A stretch of DNA of 64,000 nt, taken from positions 45,614 to 109,613 of the forward strand of contig QEAR01000071.1 in the NCBI GenBank assembly GCA_006535965.1, written 5' to 3'. The notes below the pieces were generated by a model, which made no database searches, was not told where the DNA came from, and worked only from the letters and a program-made list of their open reading frames with translations. Position 1 is the first letter of the stretch, and every line of letters begins with the position of its first letter. The DNA comes from Spizellomyces sp. 'palustris'. Its lineage: Eukaryota; Chytridiomycota; Chytridiomycetes; Spizellomycetales; Spizellomycetaceae. This document shows, piece by piece, positions 1 to 10,773 of the stretch. The position numbers were made by a program, and so were the translations under genes.

Positions 1-468
1 CCTTACCAATTCATGTCTTGCCATATTATCTCGCCCGTTTCCGCATTTCTGAGATTCATACTCTCTCTTTATAACGAGGACCACAGAGGCGATGAATGTA
101 ACATATCTATCTGGGGTCTCCATAGTGTACTCACATTTTGAATCCTGTCCGTGGGTTCAACATTGCAATAACACTATGGTGGTCCCGTTCGCCCTTGTCG
201 GAATCTCTGAATAAGGCTGCTTACGTGAACGCACGTGTTAATAAGCGTCACATGCGCGCTGATTTGTCTCATGGAGGAGAGGCCAAGGAGTATCGAGAAG
301 GGCGGCATTTTCGACTCACAAAGGACTGGGAGATCTCCAACGAAGGGTTTACTTGAAGGACATAGGAAAGAACTTGGCGAACACGCGACTCGGATGCACT
401 CGAACAACTAGGTGTTTTGTTGACAAGGCTGTATCCTCACGCCCACTGACGCCCTCGTCCTGACCACC
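1..468. other. Upstream region of the Zn2Cys6 gene; no gene recognised
   Basis: No open frame here has recognisable domain content. The stretch presumably holds the promoter and 5' UTR of the transcription factor gene that begins at 469. An intact CACGTG-like core is not obvious. A partial gene running in from the left cannot be excluded. Confidence 0.4.
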
Positions 469-3208
469 ATGAATGACTCACCAGCTGTTCGGAGCGATTC
501 TCAGTCGCCTGGTCACAGTCGGGGGTCAGACAAGAAAAGACAAACTCAAGCATGTGGTAGGTTTTGAGTGGGTCTCAGAAGTATCATGTCATACTTTTCT
601 CACTGACTCTACCACGTTTTCCAGATGGATGCCGGTCTAAGAAACGTCGCTGCGATGGGCTACGACCTGTATGCACGCAGTGTCTAAAGTCTAGAGTCCG
701 CGATGGGGAAATCATCAAGTGCACATATCTCACAGCCACGAAAAAGCGTGGACCTCGGCGGGGGTATCGAAGTGAACTCATCGAAAGGCTCTCAACACTG
801 GAAAAGATGATTCTACCCGAGCAAGGAAAGGACTCGCAGATCGAACCTACGATGGTTCCAGTGGCCCAGGGACAATTGAAAGAGCTGCGAGCGATGATGG
901 GAAAGAACAATACTGTTGTTAGCGACATTAGACCGACCATTGATGTGGCAGAAGAAGGCGACGAAATGGGAGGGCTCGAAATGCCATCACCCGATAGCGG
1001 GTTCTCTGGATCGTCGTCAGATTCGCCGGAAGGTCTGGAAATGGCGTATGGGAGTTTCCCGATAATCCAGCAGACTGCACCCTTTGATATCTATAATGGT
1101 ACACCTACGGATAGAAATATCGTAACGGACCTTGGGATTGTGCCTTCTCTGGCTGCAGCGGAAGAGGAGGACCCCTCAAACGCAGAACCGATGTTTGGGG
1201 AATTGGAGACGATACTTGGGATCGGAGGACAACAAGCGCCTGTTCTTCCTGCTCTGTCGGCAAGTCCGAGATCCAAAATCTGGGAATTAAGTGGATTAAT
1301 TGGTGAGCTGGTGCATTGCATAGTTTAATGCACACACTCTTGGCTAATGACGATTTTTTTAGATTCCAACGATGCGTTTCCTTCTTTTGTTTTTGACGGG
1401 GAGACCTTTCAAGACCTTGGTTTCAACATACCTAGCCCATCTTTGACCAATCTTACGCCATCGTATGCGCCGTCTGTTGATCTCTACACACATCTTCGTC
1501 ATCTTGGTTCCTCCATGCGGACTATCGAACTTCCTAATGCGCCATTTGTCACCGATGCAAACGACTTCTATCATCCTGCAATAATGAATGTCCTGTATGC
1601 CAATGGTGCAAAGCTGTCCTCCCATCCTGATCTCATTACGCAATACGGATCCAGGGCAAATGCAATCAAAGTTTTTGTACTGAGAGCAGAAGAAGCATTG
1701 ATGTCCAAAGGAGTTGATGTCTCAGTTGGAATGATACAAGCTATGCTGATGCTAGGAGGCCTGTACTATGAGTTGGATGACGGATGGAAGGCTTGTAAAT
1801 GGATTGGTGAGTATGCAGCGTCAATTTTAAACCGAGTGTTGTACTCCACGATCAGCTAACGTTGCCGTCATGTCCAGTCGAGGCGTGCAACCTGTGCACA
1901 ATCAAGCACTATGATCGGGCGATGCACCACATTGGAATTTATGCTGTCCTACATGGTCAGGATGAAGATCCTGTGCAGAAGCTTCCTGCTGAGGCTCGGG
2001 AGGCCCGCTGGAATACGTGGGCAACTGCACTTATATATGACTCTTATGCAGGGCTAGCGTCTGGTTTCCCTTGTCTCATTGAGGAGGCGGATTATATCGA
2101 ACTTCTGTATGACCGACGACCATGGGAGGATGAGATGGGTTACTTGAGTCGTAAACGGAGGGAGGAGGAGAGTCAAAGATCAAGATTGGCAACCAGCATG
2201 CCGGGTGCTACAGTCTTCCATGACTCCGGGATGAGTGGTATGATAGAAGGACTGTTCGTAGGAGAACTTGGAACCCACGCGAAGCCTGGGCAAGCTGCGA
2301 TAGATTTTACTAGGATGATTCAAATCTGCTTTGTGCTGAGGAGGGTGTTACGACATATTGCCCAGGTGGACGGTCGTAAGGGAGGGAGCAGCCTGGATCA
2401 CGATAGTGGTTTGGCTCGAGGTGCAGCGTCAGTGCTATCGTCGTTACCTGGGGATAACGACACCAGATTATTGCACGAGGCCCTGGTACAATGGTTCTCG
2501 ACGCTACCCTTGCATTCCAGGGGGTTCGAAAGCTTAGCAGTCTTCAGAAGTGGTGTGGCGGGACCGGCTGCCACGCCAGACGGTCATCATTGGACCCGGA
2601 ACCCGACGATGATCCATTCCGTCTGTCTTTTCTTGGTGGCTCTTGCCATTCTTCATTATCCACGTCAGAACATTATTGACACGCAGCACAACACAACGGC
2701 CCATAAGATCTTCCGCATCGATTCTTTCGGCACCCAAGCCATCCGTGTGTCTGCTCCCCAAGTTGTCACATTGGTTCGAAGAGCACTGACACACCTGTTT
2801 CGATGTGCTTACGAAGACAAGCCCCTTCCCTTATCACCTGCACCCCTTCGTACGACCCCAGACTACGCCAACACTCTCCGGGATACGCCCTTCACTCCCC
2901 TCCATCCTCCTCCACCGCCCCACCTTTGTCTGTCTCCGATGATGGCGCTCGTCACCCTCCTCATCATATGCGCGGAGCTGTCCTCGCCAGCTTCAGCTGC
3001 CATACTCCAGGAGTGTCTCAACGATGTTTCGACCGTGTTCCTACCTTTTTTGGATAATCTGGGTAGAATCTATCCCATGAGTGTGCGATATGCCGCCAGG
3101 GTTAGAGCTGTGGTCGGAGGTGTGGTAGGTTGCTCGGTAGAGGTGGGTGTGTGGAAAGGCGTATGGGCTGTGGGGTGGGGTGTATGTGGGGCTGGGGTGT
3201 GTAGTTGA
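469..3208 (+). CDS. Zn2Cys6 fungal-type transcription factor
   Basis: Probable nuclear DNA-binding transcription factor. Exons 469-556, 625-1302, 1363-1806 and 1878-3208 give 846 aa. The first intron splits the zinc cluster: exon 1 ends in QAC and exon 2 continues DGCRSKKRRCDGLRPVC, then CLK and a later Cys, which together give the six-Cys pattern of the Gal4 class. A basic linker (KKRGPRRGYRSE) and a short heptad-like helix (IERLSTLEKM) follow, as expected for a dimerisation segment. The C-terminal two thirds are helical and resemble the fungal middle homology region, including a WATALIYDSYAGL-like stretch and a Pro-rich loop near residue 740. All intron phases agree. Zn2Cys6 proteins are essentially restricted to fungi and a few protists, so this supports a fungal source. 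The target pathway cannot be told from the sequence. Confidence 0.9.
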
Positions 3209-3985
3209 CGTATGGGATCGAACATGTAAATAAGGTTGTGGTGTCGTTCACCTATATAGAATCTAAATAGATGGTCTAAAGTAGGGCTAATTCTTGCATG
3301 TACACGTTTTATCATGTATTTTGGGAACTCATACGAGGTAACATTCGCCTAGGCAATTGGGACCTGGATGGGACAATGTAGCATTTGGATTCCGAATCAT
3401 TATCAAGTATGAGGTGGAAATGTGCGTAAATAGTTGTCTGGTAGAAAGAGGACCTATGTAATTATGGCTCGCCGACTCTACAGAAGGGCCTACTTAAATA
3501 GCGTCTGACCCTGGTCGGGCCGGGTGCATAGTTTAGCGGCAGCCATGATACCTTCAACTGATTCGCATGGAACATAAAGCTAGCATGCAACCACCAATAT
3601 ATCACTTTTTCCCTCGCCTCAGAAATAGCCAGCCTCCACAGGCGCCACTAATACCCTCGACACTCCCGGCAACTCAACAATCAATCAATGTGCCGATTGC
3701 GATGTCAATCCCGCAGCTGCACCAACTCACTATTCCTGAAATGGTCCGACGGAAGGAGCTGGTTATAGTGAACAAAATAAGACTAGTGTATGCGCGAGAA
3801 AGGAAATCCAGATGTGAAAGAGTGCTATAAATGCGTCAAATGAATAAACGAAAAGGATCGTGCCGGTCGTCTTCATGGGGCAGGCCTTGCTACTGCTCCT
3901 GCTGCAACTTCCATTGCTTTGTATTCCTTGTTGACTTTCGCTGTGTTACAAACTTAACACCACACTCACTGATGGAGACTTTACA
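3209..3985. other. Intergenic region between the Zn2Cys6 and BSD genes
   Basis: Holds the 3' end of the zinc-cluster gene and the promoter of the BSD-domain gene. An 88-codon open frame at 3567-3830 has no recognisable features or matching splice context, so I do not call it a gene. Nothing else seen. Confidence 0.4.
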
Positions 3986-5244
3986 ATGACCGCGTCAGCC
4001 TCCCCGCCAATCATGTTTGGGTCAGGTACCACATCCCAGGAATTCATACCAAAAGGGAGTCACTAATACGTTCTGCCTCACAGCACTTGCATCCCGTGCC
4101 TTTTCATATGCTTCAAAGCTAAAAACTGCGATAAGCGATGCCGCTACTTCGTTTGAAGAGGAGAGGAAGTCTTACCTTCAAGAGAAGAAGGAGCAGGATG
4201 GAGGAAACTTTTCAGAGTCAGCGGAGGAAGTGAATTTCCCTCAAATTGCAGCCGTGCGAAACAGTTCGTCAGCCATTCGGGAGGTTATAGCTCATGCCAT
4301 ACCAATTCCAGCGGTACTCGGAGAACCGCGTGAGGATAAGAATGATACCGACCACTCAGAGGGTGCAGGGAAAGGCAAATCTACTGAAGAAGAGAGCATT
4401 CTGCCTTGGGCGGATGTAGCTGACGAGGGTGAGTTGAAGGCCAAAATCCTAGCAATTTCAACGGTAAGTTTGAGCAATATCCTTGAATTGAACGCACTTG
4501 ACTTGTCCACAGAACAGGGAGAATTTCCTTGAAGATATACCGACAGAATTTGTGTTCGACCTGAATGCTTCTTATCCTACTGCCATGGTAAATTTGCAAA
4601 TCGCCAGAGTAACGAACGTCCATTCATATTTAATGTGCTCATATCATCTAGCAAATGCTGAAATTGGATAATAAACTGCAGGACATGCGCTTTGAGCTCG
4701 TTCCAAAGAAGTGAGAAGATTTCATCTTTGCATGATCTCTCACTGGTACTCATTGCTGCCTGCAAAAAGGATCAAAGATGCCCAGTTCTGGCACGCTTAT
4801 TTCTACCACATCAGTCAACTCAAGATGCAGTCAGGTTCTAATCAAAACGCTGTCGATAGCACGTTTGTACCCCCACCGGATAGTCCTCTGCCCACGATTG
4901 TCGATTCCTCGACGAACCCTGCACCAGAGACCGCGCCCGTGCCCGAGGTAATCTCGTCGCCTGCTGCAATCGCACCTCGATTGCCACGAGTGGATTTGAA
5001 GAAAGATGAAGACCTTCCTACGGCCAAGGACCTCCGAGAAGCCATGCCACTGCCGCTAAGTCTGACAGATCCGGTGAACTCTGTAAGTCACCCTATTGTG
5101 TTCTTTGCATTTCGCGGTCCACTTTTAAGATATTACATGGACATATAGTCAACGTTGGTATACGATGGAGAGGATTTTGTTAGCGACATGTACGACAACG
5201 AGTGGGATAAGACCTCGCAAGAAAAACACGAAGAGGATTACTAG
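3986..5244 (+). CDS. BSD-domain protein, SYAP1-like
   Basis: Exons 3986-4025, 4084-4463, 4513-4587, 4652-4710, 4770-5082 and 5149-5244 encode 320 aa. The BSD domain (about residues 135-210) is spread over four exons and joins cleanly: FLEDIP, FVFDLN, YPTAM, then the hallmark FWHAYFYHIS, which matches the invariant F-W-x-x-Y-F-Y of SYAP1-type BSD domains. An acidic, low-complexity region precedes it and a Pro/Ser-rich tail follows, ending in a D/E-rich segment (VSDMYDNEWDK). BSD domains occur in TFIIH p62, synapse-associated protein 1 and yeast DOS2. The layout here (single BSD, acidic flanks) is closest to the SYAP1/DOS2 group, linked in animals to TORC2-AKT signalling. The exact role in this organism is inference. 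Confidence 0.8.
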
Positions 5245-5980
5245 CTGTAATTGCTCTCCTAGCTCATGGGCGGTGGATACTTACTTTGGCTGCAGATGGG
5301 CTTAATGATCATCCTACATTTGTGAGCTTTCGAAACGAATTGTTTGCCGGCTTGTTTGCGCATATATCACATGAACGTATACAAAAAGCAGGTGTCCAAT
5401 TCCTCAGTATTTACGCGGTTAACCAAGAGATTTTATCAACGTTCATCGTTTGTAAAAAGCGGTACCCAGTCACTCTTGCGCAATCCCCAGTTTCTTCCCC
5501 TGCAACCAGTTCTGTATTCTCAACTTTTGGAAATCCTCACTATTGAGACGTGCCCCGATGCTATTTGCTCCTGTTCTATAGTCCACTACCAAGACGCCGA
5601 ACCCAGGACTAATATGAACAAGACCAGTGGGATGTTGGCTCGCACGCCGTACCATTCTGGAACCAAATCAGTAGAGAGCTGACACCTTTGATTTGAAGTC
5701 ACGTGAATTCATACCAGTAGAGATATCTGGTGCGTTGCAACTAGTTTGTTCGCAGCGGAAGCCTCGTTTAACACAATCGGGAAATGGACTGGGACTTTGG
5801 GCAGCAGGTATTGTGGGTGTTTGCTGAATACTGTCGAACCTGCATCCCAATGAAGCACTCCATCACTAACGCATGGTGTTTGGTAGATGCTGTTCTGGAC
5901 GTTTGTCCCGGTAGGCGGTGCACCCATGTCGGCGCATTTGCAATAGTTTCACTGAAACGCATCACATTTTCTTACAGAGC
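5245..5980. other. Intergenic region before the membrane J-protein gene
   Basis: Several open frames of 60-110 codons on both strands lack domain content and mutually overlap. A CTTACAG acceptor-like site lies 3 nt before the ATG at 5981, so a 5' UTR intron is possible. No gene recognised. Confidence 0.4.
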
Positions 5981-7217
5981 ATGGCGACTAAGTTCCTCCA
6001 AAAGCAGTATTACAACTACCGGTCTTCCCGAAAACCCCCGACGCCTTCCGAAGCCCAATTCCACTACAGTGTCATATATGTCCTCGTTGTAGTGTTGTAC
6101 TTAATATACAGTTTTGTTCAGGTGAAGGGTTTTGCATTCTGGTCAGTCAATTGGAGAACACATACTGATTTGAGTCTGGAACGTCAGGTTGAACGTAGCT
6201 TACCTCCGACATACTATGACTTCCTCGACGTGTCTCGGAATTGCGACGCAAGGGATCTACGGTCGCAATTTAGGCAGATGTCGTTATTATACCATCCGGT
6301 AGGACCGCATTCTTGGTTTACGTTAGAGAGTGTCGTTTCTGATGACGCCCACTTCAGGATAAACTGCAATCTGTAGGGCATTGCGTAATTAGTGTTGCAA
6401 AAGAATCACAATGCAAGCAAACTGATTCCCACCACTTAGCTCCCAGAGTCAGAAAGGGTACTTCATGAGACGCGATACTTGCAAATACGTCAAGCTTACG
6501 ATATCCTTAAAGAACCTATAAAGCGAGCTGCCTACGGTAAGTGTGCAGACCGGGGATTAGCAGGAACCAAAAGTTGCTTAAATTCGATTTCTAAAATTTG
6601 ATTCATAAACATCGGGGTTGCCAGATAAATATGGCTTAACTAGCCATGACTGCCAACGGTGCGCCACGGAACGGGAGTATCTCATGAAAGCCCTGCCGAA
6701 TTTTCTTACGTTCTATGGTGGAAGTACAGTATTCCTTGTCATTCTTAGCATTCTTGGAACGCTCAACTTTGGGCGATACTGGCGATTTGTCGGATTGCTC
6801 AGTATGGGCTGCTTTGAGGCCAAGATACTTTCTAGCGGCCCCTCTTCCACGGCACTTCATGTCCTCCGCACCTTACTACCGTGGCGAACCCTCCACGAAC
6901 AAATAATCATGCTCCACCAGCTGTTTGTTGTGGTCTTCATCGCCGTCTCTCAATTGGGGCCCATATTATTCCCCGAGGATAAGCGAACTGTGAAGCAGAT
7001 GATGCTGGAGCTTGAGAATTTAACGAATTTGCAATTGAAGGAAAGCACGCGGTCATTTAGATCAGCATTCGAGCCTTTTGCAAGAGATCCTGTCGCTGTG
7101 GCAGACGTGCAAAAAAGGATGGAGAAACTGGCGGTGGACTTACAATTGTTGGAAGGTAATGCCGATTTGACCGTCGCAGCAGGAAAGGCACAGATGAGAA
7201 TTTCAAAGAGAAAATGA
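5981..7217 (+). CDS. Membrane-anchored J-domain (DnaJ/Hsp40) co-chaperone
   Basis: Exons 5981-6298, 6358-6372, 6440-6536 and 6625-7217 encode 340 aa. A hydrophobic segment near residues 31-49 (VIYVLVVVLYLIYSF) is followed by a J domain: YYDFLDVSRNCDA, FRQMSLLYHP|DK, YLQIRQAYDILKEPIKRAAYDKYG. The catalytic HPD tripeptide is split, HP ending exon 1 and D starting a 15-nt exon 2. Two further hydrophobic stretches (FYGGSTVFLVILSILGTL and LFVVVFIAVSQLGPIL) and a basic C terminus (RISKRK) follow. This architecture matches the fungal membrane-associated DnaJ proteins, probably of the ER or another endomembrane. It should stimulate an Hsp70 ATPase at the membrane. The gene is convergent with the histidinol phosphatase gene downstream. 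Confidence 0.85.
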
Positions 7218-7444
7218 TTTGTCTGCGGGTTTGGGATAGTATATAGGCCCTGAGTATATAGTCGGTGTTAAGGAGCTAGAGGCAGCATGAACACGGCCTT
7301 CATCAACCCACTCAACAGTGCGAGATGTCTACCCCGGTACCCACTACATCTATCTGCAGTTACCCAGCTAATCTAATCGACGAGTGCGGTCACACAGTTA
7401 AGAATGCCATGTTCCGCCGTGGGATCAGGCTCCCAGTGCCTCGA

Positions 7445-8447
7445 TCACTTCCATACAGATATCCAGAAAGGGTGCCTAGGATCAAAATCCATGGACCGAA
7501 ATTCCCCATTGGCAGTTGGGAAATATAAGGTACTAATTTTCCTTTCCAGCAAATAGTCGCGCAGTTTATCATAATGCATGCCAACGTCTGCTGGGCCATG
7601 GCTATCATCGGACAATGTAAACCTGACTCCTTTCTCTTTCATGCACTAAAACGCTGGTAAGACATAGACACGGCTCCCATGTGTCCAACGAAGAAAATAC
7701 CTCCAGTATATCGCGCTGTGGATAAGCGTCTCTCAAGCCCTTCTTCCACGCGCGAGAGTTTATTTCAACTAGTCCCCCGTAGCCAGTAATGGCGTCAATA
7801 TTCCGATGGATTTTGGTCCAAACATTGTCAGACAAGACATGATTCGGTCTGAACAAGCGCACGAGATCAAAGTGCCCAACTACACTAGGCTTAACTCGCA
7901 GTAACATCTCATATTGAGCATCAAAATAGGCCTGAAAAAGCGCCTCGGTACCACCCACAGCTCTCTCTGCATGTTCGTAACGAGATAAATCAAAATCGAT
8001 GGGGTGGCCTTTGACGTGATGTACAGAACCGACAACATAATCCAAAGGTACAGATCGACATAGTGTTTCGAGTTCGTTGAGGGTATCTGCGTGAATATGC
8101 TCTGTTTCCGCCCCTATTACTAGGCGAATTTGTGAACGATACTTTTCTTGTAAGAGACGTGCGTTAGCGACGAAGGCTGTGAACGTGGCTTGGAGGTCGT
8201 CGGGAGTTATATGTGACTACGTATGTGTGCAAGCAGGTAGTCTTATGATCACGTTCTGCCTCAAAGGTAAGATGCCGCTCTGTTCACCTACTTCTTCCGG
8301 GTATAGGTCCTGCGGCCGAGATCGCGGTACATGTTCCGAAAGGCCATAAACTTCAAATCCAAGTTCTATGGCTCTGAGAACCACATCTTCCAATTTCCCT
8401 TTGGCATGGAGGCAGTACTGCCCAGAGTGGGAGTGAAGTGAAATCAT
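7445..8447 (-). CDS. HIS2: Histidinol-phosphatase, PHP family
   Basis: Hydrolyses L-histidinol phosphate to histidinol, the penultimate-stage step of histidine biosynthesis. Exons 8447-8292, 8216-7701 and 7645-7445 give 290 aa, slightly shorter than the yeast enzyme. The PHP metal-binding motifs are present: HSHSGQYCLHAKG at the N terminus, GLSEHVPRSRPQDLYPEE, ETEHIHADTL, VGSVHHVKGHPIDFD, VVGHFDLVRLF, and a late LSDDSHG. The HSHSG, YPEE and VGSVHHV patterns are typical of yeast HIS2 rather than of the bacterial HisB or IMPase-type enzymes. All introns are phase 0. Cytosolic. The 179 bp between its start codon and the end of the next minus-strand gene must hold its promoter. Confidence 0.9.
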
Positions 8448-8625
8448 ATTTCAATGATAATGGGATCATTGGGGGATAGTTGGAGGGGGGTATCTACGGT
8501 CACGTGTTAGATGGCTCACGCGACTGATCGACACATCGAAATACAGGCAAGGGATCACAATATTAGGTACTATTTTCATCGCGGATCACTATAGAAGGTC
8601 TGTACAAAGTAAAAGCGCAGATGTA

Positions 8626-10325
8626 TTAGGTGTCAATATTGTACCAAGGTCTATAGCGGAATATCAATGGCTGAATCGGATCGGATGCTGCCACGTTCCC
8701 TAATGTCCATTCTGGGTGCAACTTTGAGCCATTATGCAAAATTTCGACCTATGTTATTAAGATGAGAATCCAGATCCTAAGGGCACGCGCAGTACTTTAG
8801 CGTGCGCAAACCTTCGCTGGCTTCATCGCTAATCGCTTTCGTAAATGTTTTCCAACTTGTCCAATTGTTGCACGCGCTTTAGTTTTCAAGCAGGGATCTG
8901 CCAGTCTGGCCTGCCCTCGTGATACATTCTCGTATTTCCGCAAATTGAACCATCTGGGGAGATGAGAATTAATACCCATAGCGTCATATTCATCGCAAAT
9001 GTAAAGATGAGGACAGCCAAGCCGTACTCTGTGTCCAGTTCAAGGGCAAACGCTACGAGAGTTTCCGGCCCCATTGCCGGAGAGGAATTTGGACTAGCTG
9101 CAGTGGCAGGATGCGTTGCGGTTGATAAACAGCCTTCTGCAAGTTTGGAGTGCTTCTTTGCTGGTTGTGCATTGCTGCTTCGAACAGAGACTGCCGATGT
9201 TCTTTTGTGTCCACGAAGTTCTTGAGATCCTTTATCGCCCAAAGTGAGACAGATGACATAATTTGTTTTCTTCAAGACGATCAACGTTACTTTCAAATGT
9301 ACGTATGAGCTCCTGTTCTCGTTCTTGTAGATCCGGTACGAGTTTATAGGCTATGTTTTGCATGCTATGATCGGGTCTAAGGTTCATGGGATATGTTGTC
9401 AGAGAAAAGCAAACACATTAATATAGGCAATGATACTCACTTGAGATGCTGCAGAGGATTGGGTCCAAGCGGGTGCACACACGCCGGACAGCACTTGTCA
9501 TTATCATGCTGTCGTTTCCAGTGCTTGTATATGCATGACTTGCAGACTGTACACATCGACCATCAGCTCTCTAACATAGGTCATGCACGGAAATCTTGAG
9601 AACTTGCATGTGTGAAGGCATGGATGTACTGTCGTTGCGTCAACAAAGTAACCCGCGCAGAGTTTGCACGTCATCAAACTAGGTGTGCGAGTAATCGCCG
9701 TTATTCAAGGGGGGCAGGCTGAGCGAGACGTGTAATCTTACTCGTTAAAAATTCGAGTCTAGGAAAAAGATAATTCGGAAGTAAACGAGATCTTTACTCC
9801 TGTTTTACAATACATTATGTAGCGAACGGAACGGCGCGCACTTACCATGAACGTTATCTGCAAGGTCAGGTTTATCAAAAACTTGTCAGTACAAATATTA
9901 CAAAATATAAAAAAGACAAAGAAATGATAGGGCTCATAGATACAAGGAAATTATAACTAACCTCGCGACCAACTACGGTCGGAATAGCATCTCGTTGCTG
10001 GTTTCCCTGGTTCCCCTTCTGCTCCGTGTGCTGTACTTGGTCATCTTCTGTGATATGAGAAGAGGATAATGTCAGTTCTAATACCTGATTTTATTAATCG
10101 TTCCAAAGGTTGTTACCGGAATAATTGTTTGATATCTCGTAGTGAGCCACTGCTAAATGGTTTGTTTGCGGATTCGGAAGATGGTCGTGGTCTGCAGATC
10201 TTTGGGTATGTGCGTGTAGCTGAATCGAATACAAGGTAAGCATAAGGAACTGAAATGAGTGGCCAACTTGTCGTAAGGAGACTGTGCACCTTTCCGGCGT
10301 CCAAGGAAGCAGCCGTTGCGGCCAT
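8626..10325 (-). CDS. Polycomb group RING finger (PCGF) protein with RAWUL domain
   Basis: Eleven coding exons (10325-10290, 10219-10117, 10047-9962, 9857-9846, 9758-9742, 9678-9608, 9546-9441, 9376-9291, 9229-9028, 8953-8812, 8748-8626) join in one frame to give 327 aa. The RING begins CKLCAGYFVDATTV, continues CLHTFCKSC and ends CCPAC, with the C3HC4 ligand order and the [F/Y]-x-DATT signature of the PCGF/BMI1/Ring1 group. It is followed by SMQNIAYKLVPDLQ, the PCGF-diagnostic YKLVPGL segment. The C terminus is a RAWUL ubiquitin-like fold: VAFALELDTE, IGQVGKHLRKRL, VEILHNG, WTLGNVA, PLIFRYRPW. Known homologues are PRC1 subunits pairing with a Ring1 E3 to ubiquitylate histone H2A. The intron inside the RING uses a GC donor (at 9607), and exons 4 and 5 are 12 and 17 nt. 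It is head-to-head with Argonaute. Confidence 0.88.
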
Positions 10326-10773
10326 TTTGGCAACGACTGATCTCAGCAAATGCTAGACCGACGTACGCTGCGCAATTCGAGATCGTTTACGCACTTGTCA
10401 CACGTGATTGTATTGAGGAACGTGTGACTAAGCACCCCTAATAACCAGCAAGTCGAGCGAAACCCACTTGTAGCACGTCGACCTTAATCGAGAGCGTTTG
10501 AAGAGAGAGTTAAGAGTGTTTTTGGAAACTAAGGAAGCGGGTACTGCGAGTACCTACGGATATAGAGCCGCTCCATTATCAAGACAACCAGTTTTATCTG
10601 ATCCTTTCATTTTGTGGAGTCCCAAAGTGTAGATCAACGTGATAATTGGCGGACAAAAAAACCAGAAGTTCGGGACGGCAAACTTCACTCCGGCTGTTAA
10701 TAGTGGTCTTGTTTTCCTAGAATAGAACTTTCTGCCTTGGAAGTTGCTGCTGCAGCTGAGGGTCCAAGATCAA
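10326..10773. promoter_or_regulatory. Shared intergenic region between PCGF and Argonaute genes
   Basis: These 448 bp separate two divergently transcribed genes and must contain both promoters and 5' UTRs. No TATA box is evident. A possible acceptor (CTGCTGCAG) just upstream of the Argonaute ATG means an extra 5' exon for Argonaute cannot be excluded. Confidence 0.5.

Noticed and set aside
8886-9296. 136-codon minus-strand frame that looks like a separate protein with a hydrophobic end
   Set aside because: Its middle is PCGF exon 9 (9229-9028). The hydrophobic part is translated intron; splicing at 9027 and 8954 gives the RAWUL domain.
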